Origin: CAZKYP01 sp964556885
GTDB taxonomy: Bacteria; Planctomycetota; Phycisphaerae; Sedimentisphaerales; Anaerobacaceae
NCBI GenBank assembly: GCA_964556885.1
Contig: CAZKYP010000091.1
Span: 1 to 13,115, forward strand
Reading direction: 5' to 3'
DNA length: 13,115 nt
Below the pieces are notes generated by a model. It saw only the letters and a list, made by a program, of their open reading frames with translations, was not told where the DNA came from and ran no database searches. Both the position numbers and the translations under genes were made by a program. This document shows, in pieces, positions 1 to 5,088 of the stretch (its first letter is position 1; each line of letters begins with the position of its first letter).

Positions 1-527
1 CCAATTTAGCCGCGGCCGCGGGAGCTTTAACAGCCCTGATAACTTCATGGTTGGTTATCAAAAAGCCGGATATTTCGATGACGCTGAACGGAGCATTGGC
101 AGGTCTGGTGGCAATTACCTGTCCGTGCGATGGAGTTTCGCCGGTTGGTGCGATTATTATTGGTGGTGTTGGTGGTATCCTGGTGGTTCTGAGTGTGTTG
201 TTCATCGATTATGTGCTGAAGATTGACGACCCTGTAGGTGCCGTCAGTGTTCATGGTGTAAACGGATTGTGGGGGACATTGTCGTTCGGATTGTTTGCGA
301 TGGACGGCGGATTGTTTTACGGCGGCGGATTCAAGTTGTTTGGAGTACAGTTGCTTGGTGCCGCAACGGCGTTTGCCTGGGCTTTTGGACTGGGATTGAT
401 TTTGTTCTTCGTGCTTAAATCCACCACAGGTCTGCGTGTCAACAGCGAAGAAGAGCTCAAGGGGCTCGATATCGGTGAGCACGGAATGGAAGCCTATGCC
501 GGATTCCAAATATTCACGACCACATAA
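1..527 (+). CDS. amt: Ammonium transporter Amt (amt1), C-terminal 174 residues, cut by the left edge
   Basis: This is the C-terminal part of an ammonium channel of the Amt/MEP/Rh family, an inner-membrane trimer. The reading frame is open from base 3 and the beginning lies outside the window. Visible are the NGALAGLVAIT segment of the late membrane helices, the second pore histidine in VSVHGVNGLWGT, and two or three further hydrophobic helices. The cytosolic tail ends with GLDIGEHGMEAYAGFQIF, the conserved C-terminal region that couples subunits and meets GlnK. The protein aligns closely with the C-terminal part of Amt2 in this window (roughly half identical by eye, with a nearly identical tail). 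It has a shorter loop where Amt2 has an extra segment after FG. A glnK gene starts 29 bases downstream, so the two are surely co-transcribed. The ATG/TTG codons inside the fragment are not real starts. The identification as Amt is firm; subtype and regulation cannot be judged without the 5' end. Confidence 0.95.
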   Translation, partial: NLAAAAGALTALITSWLVIKKPDISMTLNGALAGLVAITCPCDGVSPVGAIIIGGVGGILVVLSVLFIDYVLKIDDPVGAVSVHGVNGLWGTLSFGLFAMDGGLFYGGGFKLFGVQLLGAATAFAWAFGLGLILFFVLKSTTGLRVNSEEELKGLDIGEHGMEAYAGFQIFTTT

Positions 528-556
528 GCCATAGTTTGTAATTCTGGAGAAATAAA

Positions 557-898
557 ATGAAACTAATAATAGCGTATATTCAGCCGCATAAACTTCAAGA
601 TGTAAAAAAGTCTTTATACAAAGCGGAAGTGCACAAGATGTCTGTAACGAACGCCCTTGGTTGCGGCGAACAGCAGGGTTACGAAGAGAGTTACCGCGGT
701 ATCAAGTTCGAAGTGAATCTGCTGAAGAAGGTCAGGCTCGAAATAGCCGTAAACGAGGATTTTGTTGACAGGACGATCAAGGCGATAATCGAAGGAGCGA
801 GAAGCGGGCAGATTGGAGATGGTAAAATCTTCGTTTTGGATTTAGGTCAGTGCGTGCGAATACGGACGGGGGATGTTGGTAACAAAGCCATAGGCTAA
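557..898 (+). CDS. glnK: PII signal-transduction protein GlnK1
   Basis: A 113-residue PII protein, full length for the family. It forms trimers that bind ATP/ADP and 2-oxoglutarate and close the pore of the partner Amt channel. Visible: the start MKLIIAYIQPHKL, a T-loop at about residues 37-55 with Gln39, Tyr46 and Arg47 (the arginine that enters the channel in E. coli GlnK), Lys58, the nucleotide loop SGQIGDGKIF at about 83-92, and the C-terminal RIRTG. Position 51, the tyrosine that is uridylylated or adenylylated in other bacteria, is Phe (codon 707-709). Position 49, the serine phosphorylated in cyanobacteria, is Ile. Position 38 is Glu instead of the usual Arg. GGAGA at 546-550 is a good ribosome binding site for the ATG. 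The gene follows amt1 by 29 bases. It is 84% identical to GlnK2 (18 differences by hand count). The family call is certain; whether it serves only Amt1 is inference. Confidence 0.97.
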   Translation: MKLIIAYIQPHKLQDVKKSLYKAEVHKMSVTNALGCGEQQGYEESYRGIKFEVNLLKKVRLEIAVNEDFVDRTIKAIIEGARSGQIGDGKIFVLDLGQCVRIRTGDVGNKAIG

Positions 899-946
899 AA
901 TTTATGCACGTTCGATAGGCCATCACTTCGTGCCCTCTGGGCCGGG

Positions 947-985
947 AAACAGGTCCTGCCGTAATAGGTGGGGCCTGTTTCTATT
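947..985 (+). terminator. Probable intrinsic terminator after amt1-glnK1
   Basis: AAACAGGTCC (947-956) pairs with GGGCCTGTTT (971-980) over 10 bp with one G-U pair. The loop is 14 bases, and the stem is followed by CTATTT. It lies 48 bases past the glnK1 stop. The U-tract is short and interrupted, so termination may be partial. The sequence from 899 to 946 contains no gene. Confidence 0.5.
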
Positions 986-995
986 TGAATAAAAT

Positions 996-1039
996 ATACA
1001 ATATTGTAGTTTTTATTTTATTCATCTACAAATATGTAA
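996..1039. promoter_or_regulatory. Paired inverted-repeat operators upstream of amt2 (CTACA-N4-TGTAG type)
   Basis: Site A is ATACAATATTGTAG at 996-1009; its inner 12 bases TACAATATTGTA are a perfect palindrome. Site B is CTACAAATATGTAA at 1026-1039. The centres are exactly 30 bp apart, about three helical turns, so both lie on one face of the DNA. They sit about 154 and 124 bp before the predicted sigma-54 start point. The same pair with the same spacing precedes amt3. Position, pairing and sigma-54 dependence suggest enhancer sites for an NtrC-like activator, but the sequence differs from the enterobacterial NtrC site (GCAC-type arms). The factor is unknown. Confidence 0.65.
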
Positions 1040-1129
1040 TTATGTAAATATTTCGACTTGTTTTGATGTATTCGTGTAAGTCGTTGTTAGTAAATGTATT
1101 ATAAATATTTTGTTTTGTCGAATTAAGCT

Positions 1130-1147
1130 TTGGCATAGTAATTGCTA
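1130..1147 (+). promoter_or_regulatory. Sigma-54 (-24/-12) promoter of amt2-glnK2
   Basis: TTGGCAT, five bases, then TTGCTA: the GG lies at 1132-1133 and the GC at 1144-1145, the exact spacing required by sigma-54. Transcription is predicted to start near 1157, giving a leader of about 90 bases before amt2. No convincing -35/-10 promoter was seen in this spacer. The only deviation from the core consensus TGGCAC-N5-TTGC is T for C at the sixth base. Confidence 0.8.
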
Positions 1148-1244
1148 AATATATTAATTGTTTTAGTTTAGTAAAAGTTAATCTGTTTTTTAAGAAAGGG
1201 TTTTTGCTGAGTAGTATATCGGCTAATTTAGTGGGGATATAGAA

Positions 1245-2603
1245 GTGATGGCGAAAGAACGATTTTTCAGAATAAGTTTGTGGAAAGTATTCTCAGCAGG
1301 TGTTTTGCTGACTGTTGTTTTATGCAATGATTCGTTTGCGGGTGAACAAGATACCGGCGTTGAGCAGCTCAGGCAGGGTTTGAATACCGTCTGGGTCCTT
1401 ATTGGTGCTTTCCTGGTGTTTTTTATGCAGGCCGGCTTCGGTATGGTGGAGTCCGGTTTCATAAGGGCTAAAAACACCTGCAACATCCTGACAAAGAACT
1501 TCCTCGACTTTTGCATGGCGTCTTTGGGCTTTTTCCTGATAGGTTACGGTCTAATGTTTGGCGACGGCAACGGTTTTATCGGCCTCAAGGGTTGGTGTCT
1601 GTACGGCCTTGGAGATAAGGCAAGCGGTTTGCCATTATATGCCTTTTGGATGTTTCAGGTGGCGTTCTGTGGGGCGGCGGCAACGATTGTTGCCGGCGGA
1701 ATGGCCGAGCGTATGAGATTTCATGCATATTTGATTTACTCGTTTATTATATCGGCTTTTGTCTATCCAATAGTCGGGCATTGGATATGGGGCGGCGGCT
1801 GGCTGAGCAATATGGGTTTTGCCGATTTCGCAGGTTCGACCGTCGTACATACGGTTGGCGGCTTTGCGGCTCTTATCGGGACCATAATATTGAAACCGAG
1901 GGAAGGCAAGTATGCAATCGACGGAAAACCGAAAGTTCTTGCCGGTCATAATATTCCTCTTGCATCTTTGGGTGTGTTCATACTCTGGTTCGGCTGGTTC
2001 GGATTCAATGCAGGTTCGACACTCGGTGTAACCGACGGCTCTAATATAGCGCGAATTGCGATCAATACGAATCTGGCCGCTGCACTTGGTGGAATTGTTG
2101 CTATGGTGACGGTATGGAAAAGATTCGGTAAACCCGATCTTTCGATGGCGATGAACGGCGCTTTGGCCGGGCTTGTAGCAATAACCGCGCCTTGTGCTTT
2201 TGTCGAACCCTGGGCGGCTATAGTTATAGGTTCGATTGCGGGTTATGTGGTGGTCAAGGGAGTTGAACTGCTCGATAAACTGCAGATAGACGACCCTGTC
2301 GGTGCATTCCCGGTTCACGGCATTAATGGTGTCTGGGGAACATTGAGCATTGGCATATTCGGCAAGCAGGCTCTTGGATTAGCAAACAACGGTTTTATTT
2401 ACGGCGGAAATCCGATGCAATTGGGCATCCAGATTGTCGGCAGTGTGAGTTCTGTAGTGTTTGTGATTGTGGTTATGGGTATCGTATTTAAATTGATTGA
2501 TTTGATCGTGGGACTGAGGGTCAGCCGCGAAGAGGAGCTGCGAGGTCTCGATATCGGTGAGCATGGTATGGAAGCCTACGGTGGTTTCCAGATATTCAAC
2601 TAA
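1245..2603 (+). CDS. amt: Ammonium transporter Amt2
   Basis: Complete ammonium channel of 452 residues, a trimeric inner-membrane protein with 11 expected helices. An N-terminal signal peptide (basic start, hydrophobic core at about 13-27, cleavage after about SFA, residue 32) gives an external N-terminus, as in E. coli AmtB. Pore landmarks: FQVAF near 138-141 (outer Phe gate region), DFAGSTVVH with His202, WFGFNAGS with Trp251, Phe254 and Ser258, and FPVHGINGVWG with His358. The tail carries GLDIGEHGMEAYGGFQIF. The first helix, FFMQAGFGMVESG, marks the clade found in many Amt proteins outside the AmtB group, and it differs clearly from Amt3. GTG at 1245 and ATG at 1248 are both possible starts; GGGGA at 1233-1237 is 7 or 10 bases upstream, so the choice changes one residue. 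glnK2 follows after 33 bases. Expression is probably sigma-54 dependent. Confidence 0.97.
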   Translation: MMAKERFFRISLWKVFSAGVLLTVVLCNDSFAGEQDTGVEQLRQGLNTVWVLIGAFLVFFMQAGFGMVESGFIRAKNTCNILTKNFLDFCMASLGFFLIGYGLMFGDGNGFIGLKGWCLYGLGDKASGLPLYAFWMFQVAFCGAAATIVAGGMAERMRFHAYLIYSFIISAFVYPIVGHWIWGGGWLSNMGFADFAGSTVVHTVGGFAALIGTIILKPREGKYAIDGKPKVLAGHNIPLASLGVFILWFGWFGFNAGSTLGVTDGSNIARIAINTNLAAALGGIVAMVTVWKRFGKPDLSMAMNGALAGLVAITAPCAFVEPWAAIVIGSIAGYVVVKGVELLDKLQIDDPVGAFPVHGINGVWGTLSIGIFGKQALGLANNGFIYGGNPMQLGIQIVGSVSSVVFVIVVMGIVFKLIDLIVGLRVSREEELRGLDIGEHGMEAYGGFQIFN

Positions 2604-2636
2604 GTATCCTTAGAAAATATAAATCAGGTGATATAG

Positions 2637-2978
2637 ATGAAACTAATAACAGCATATATTCAGCCACATAAATTACAGGATGTAAAACAGGCTTTGTATA
2701 AGGCGGAAGTGCACAAGATGTCTGTGACGAACGCTCTTGGCTGCGGCGAGCAGTTGGGTTACGAAGAGAGCTACCGCGGAATCAAGTTCGAAGTGAATCT
2801 GCTGAAAAAAGTCAGGCTCGAAATTGCCGTCAATGAAGATTTTGTTGACAAAACAGTGAATGCGATTATCGAAGGAGCTAAAACCGGACAGATAGGTGAT
2901 GGTAAAATATTTATCATTGATTTGGTTGAATGTATCAGAATTCGAACCGGGCAAAATGGTAAAAGTGCTATAGGTTAA
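2637..2978 (+). CDS. glnK: PII signal-transduction protein GlnK2
   Basis: A 113-residue PII protein, near twin of GlnK1, expected to gate Amt2. The T-loop keeps Gln39, Tyr46, Arg47 and Lys58. Position 51 is again Phe (codon 2787-2789), so there is no uridylylation site. Residue 40, usually Lys or Gln in PII next to the 2-oxoglutarate ligand Gln39, is Leu here (GCGEQLGYEE), the only T-loop difference from GlnK1. The other changes cluster near residues 72-83 and in the C-terminal third. The nucleotide loop TGQIGDGKIF and RIRTG are intact. The ribosome site AGGTG (2626-2630) is 6 bases before the ATG. Nucleotide identity with glnK1 is very high through the T-loop coding part, suggesting recent duplication or gene conversion. 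It could cross-trimerise with GlnK1; this is inference. Confidence 0.97.
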   Translation: MKLITAYIQPHKLQDVKQALYKAEVHKMSVTNALGCGEQLGYEESYRGIKFEVNLLKKVRLEIAVNEDFVDKTVNAIIEGAKTGQIGDGKIFIIDLVECIRIRTGQNGKSAIG

Positions 2979-3033
2979 GTGGTTGAAGGATTTAATTAAC
3001 AAATAAAATTTCAAGTGGTCCGTCAGAATTGGA

Positions 3034-3058
3034 TGTTGTTTGAGTTGTACAAACAATA
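3034..3058 (+). terminator. Weak hairpin after glnK2
   Basis: TTGTTTG (3036-3042) and CAAACAA (3050-3056) form a perfect 7-bp stem around a 7-base loop. It can be extended by a G-U and a T-A pair to 3034-3058. No U-run follows (AGAAAATATTT), so this is at best a weak terminator or a 3'-end stabiliser. It lies 56 bases after glnK2 and just before the amt3 operator pair. Confidence 0.3.
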
Positions 3059-3076
3059 GAAAATATTTACCAATAA

Positions 3077-3120
3077 ATACAATTATGTAGATTTTTTAAA
3101 ATATATCTACAATAATGTAG
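3077..3120. promoter_or_regulatory. Paired inverted-repeat operators upstream of amt3 (CTACA-N4-TGTAG type)
   Basis: Site C is ATACAATTATGTAG at 3077-3090. Site D is CTACAATAATGTAG at 3107-3120, with both five-base arms perfect. The centres (3083.5 and 3113.5) are 30 bp apart. They are 154 and 124 bp before the predicted sigma-54 start, exactly the geometry of the amt2 pair. They also begin 98 bases after the glnK2 stop, against 97 bases after glnK1 for the amt2 pair. They are read as binding sites for one dimeric regulator acting as a sigma-54 enhancer-binding protein. Confidence 0.7.
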
Positions 3121-3210
3121 TTTTAGCTTAAAATTTTATATTTGAACAATATGATTGTAAGTATTGTTGCAACATATACATAAGGGTGTTTTTTAGGGGT
3201 ATTTTCTATA

Positions 3211-3228
3211 TTGGCACATTTTTTGCTT
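3211..3228 (+). promoter_or_regulatory. Sigma-54 (-24/-12) promoter of amt3-glnK3-glnA
   Basis: TTGGCAC, five bases, then TTGCTT: GG at 3213-3214 and GC at 3225-3226. This is a full match to the core consensus TGGCAC-N5-TTGC. The predicted start is near 3238, giving a leader of about 75 bases. It sits 90 bases after the downstream operator, as at amt2. No terminator is visible between here and the end of glnA, so the transcript probably covers all three genes. Confidence 0.88.
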
Positions 3229-3310
3229 AATCTATTTTACTAAATTGAACGTTTTTTTCAAAGTTTCAGTAGCTCAGTAAAGAAAACGGTACCAGATTGG
3301 AGACACTGAA

Positions 3311-4669
3311 GTGATGGTCAGAAAATCCAAAGGTAAAGATGTATTTTTATTTTTTGTAGTTTTATGCGCTCTTGTTCTGTTTAGCACAAGCTCATGGGCG
3401 TCAGAAAATATAAATACAAATGAAATTGTCAAACCGAGGATAGATTCAGGTGATACGACCTGGATCTTAATAAGTGCGGCTCTTGTAATGCTGATGACGC
3501 CGGGACTAGCTTTCTTCTATGGCGGTCTCGTTCGTAGAAAAAATATGTTATCGGTGTTGATGCAGTGTCTTATGATACTGTGCATTGTGAGTTTGCAATG
3601 GGTGATAATTGGTTATAGTTTATCATTCGGATCTGATAAAGGTTCGATTATCGGCGGGCTGGAATGGTTCGGATTAAAAGGCGTTGGGATGGAGCCGAAC
3701 GTCGATTATGCTTCGACTATACCACACCAGTTGTTTATGATGTTTCAGATGATGTTTGCTGTGATAACACCGGCATTGGTCATCGGTGCATTTGCCGAAC
3801 GTATGAAGTTTTCTTCGTTCTGTGTTTTTACATTGTTATGGGCAACAATTGTTTATGACCCGGTGACACACTGGATATGGGGCACCGGAGGCTTTTTGAA
3901 AAATTCAGGAGCTCTTGATTTTGCCGGAGGAGCTGTTGTACATATTAACGCCGGAATGACATCTTTGGCGGCGGCGCTTATACTGGGAAGGCGGCAAGGT
4001 TATCCGGAGAGTGTTTCCCCGCCGCACAATCTGCCGTTTGCCGTATTGGGCGCAGGTCTTCTCTGGTTCGGTTGGTTTGGCTTTAACGCCGGCAGCGCCC
4101 TGAAAGCAGGAGCTTTGGCGGGTAGCGCATTTACCGCAACGCATATAGCCGGCGCCACTGCCGGTACAGTCTGGTCGTTGCTTGACTGGCTCAAATATAA
4201 GAAACCTACTACATTAGGTATGATTACAGGAGCAATTGCCGGTTTGGCGGCGGTCACCCCGGCTTCCGGATTTGTAACACCGGCCGGAGCAATTTGGATA
4301 GGTATAGGGGCCGGAGTTCTTCCCTGGTTGGTAGTTACTTATTTGAAGACAAGATTTAATTACGACGATACACTGGATGCCTTTGGTGTGCATGGAATTG
4401 GTGGTATCTGGGGAGTTATTGCAACGGGTATATGGGCAACGAAGGCTGTTAATCCGGATGGAGCTGATGGATTATTACATGGCAATCCGATGCAATTGTG
4501 GATACAGGTTAAAATGGTGCTTATTGTTGCTGCATTTTCTTTTATTGTCGGTGGCGTTCTGCTCAAGTTTGTGGATGTAGTAATGAAGCTCAGAGTAAGC
4601 GAGCACGAAGAACGGGTTGGTCTTGACCTGACGCAGCATCGAGAAGGTGCATATACACTGATTAGTTAG
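3311..4669 (+). CDS. amt: Ammonium transporter Amt3 (AmtB-like clade)
   Basis: Complete 452-residue ammonium channel with a signal peptide (basic residues 4-9, hydrophobic 11-24, likely cleavage after SWA at residue 30) and 11 expected helices. First-helix motif MTPGLAFFYGGLVRRKN, the gate segment FQMMFAVITPAL near 145-155, DFAGGAVVH with His211, WFGFNAGS with Trp255, Phe258 and Ser262, and FGVHGIGGIWG with His361 are all textbook AmtB features. The tail VGLDLTQHREGAY differs from the GEHGMEAY tail of Amt1 and Amt2, so Amt3 belongs to another clade although the length happens to be the same. The start region GTG-ATG copies that of amt2, with GGAGA at 3299-3303; GTG at 3311 or ATG at 3314 may be used. 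glnK3 begins 20 bases after the stop. It probably supplies ammonium directly to the glnA product encoded in the same operon. Confidence 0.97.
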   Translation: MMVRKSKGKDVFLFFVVLCALVLFSTSSWASENINTNEIVKPRIDSGDTTWILISAALVMLMTPGLAFFYGGLVRRKNMLSVLMQCLMILCIVSLQWVIIGYSLSFGSDKGSIIGGLEWFGLKGVGMEPNVDYASTIPHQLFMMFQMMFAVITPALVIGAFAERMKFSSFCVFTLLWATIVYDPVTHWIWGTGGFLKNSGALDFAGGAVVHINAGMTSLAAALILGRRQGYPESVSPPHNLPFAVLGAGLLWFGWFGFNAGSALKAGALAGSAFTATHIAGATAGTVWSLLDWLKYKKPTTLGMITGAIAGLAAVTPASGFVTPAGAIWIGIGAGVLPWLVVTYLKTRFNYDDTLDAFGVHGIGGIWGVIATGIWATKAVNPDGADGLLHGNPMQLWIQVKMVLIVAAFSFIVGGVLLKFVDVVMKLRVSEHEERVGLDLTQHREGAYTLIS

Positions 4670-4689
4670 CATAGTAAGGAAAATATTTT

Positions 4690-5031
4690 ATGAAATACAT
4701 AATCGGTATTATTCAGCCCGACCGTCTCGATGATGTTCTTCAGAGACTGACAGAGAAGGAAATACACTTAGTAACAGTTTCGAGCGTTGTTGGCAGAGGC
4801 CGGCAGCAGGGAATTGCAGAAGTATATAGAAGCCATAAGGAACCGGGAAATCTCCTTAGGAAAGTAAAACTGGAGATAGCGGTTAATGATGAGTATATAG
4901 AACCGGCAGTCGAGGCTATTACGGGTGGTGCCAGGTCCGGTAATATCGGAGACGGAAAAATTTTTATCATGGATTTATCTGAGTGTATCAGAATTCGTAC
5001 AGGTGAAAAAGGTAATACAGCAATTGGTTAA
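4690..5031 (+). CDS. glnK: PII signal-transduction protein GlnK3 (divergent type)
   Basis: A 113-residue PII protein clearly different from GlnK1 and GlnK2, matching the different clade of its Amt partner. It has Arg38, Gln39, Tyr46, Arg47 and Lys58, the nucleotide loop SGNIGDGKIF and RIRTGEKG. The T-loop reads EVYRSHKEPGNLL: position 51 is Glu (codon 4840-4842) and the following Pro-Gly changes the second half of the loop, so uridylylation or adenylylation at residue 51 is impossible. The ribosome site AAGGA (4676-4680) lies 9 bases before the ATG. The gene stands between amt3 and glnA with short spacers and no terminator. That fits a PII that senses 2-oxoglutarate/energy for Amt3 and perhaps also binds GlnA directly, as PII does in some archaea. 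The binding to GlnA is inference. Confidence 0.96.
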   Translation: MKYIIGIIQPDRLDDVLQRLTEKEIHLVTVSSVVGRGRQQGIAEVYRSHKEPGNLLRKVKLEIAVNDEYIEPAVEAITGGARSGNIGDGKIFIMDLSECIRIRTGEKGNTAIG

Positions 5032-5088
5032 ATATTAAAGAATAAACTCAATGCCAACATGTAATTTATTTTTGAAAGGAAAGATCTA

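Noticed and set aside
1635..2318. 227-codon minus-strand open frame inside amt2, and a similar 154-codon one at 45-509 inside amt1
   Set aside because: Both mirror the coding strand of conserved membrane proteins and have low-complexity, charged translations with no family resemblance.
2979..2995. GTGGTTGAAGGATT after glnK2 as a third copy of the GTGGTTAAGGCTTGCT repeat
   Set aside because: The match is limited to about 10 bases with a one-base insertion, and no right arm exists to form the hairpin.
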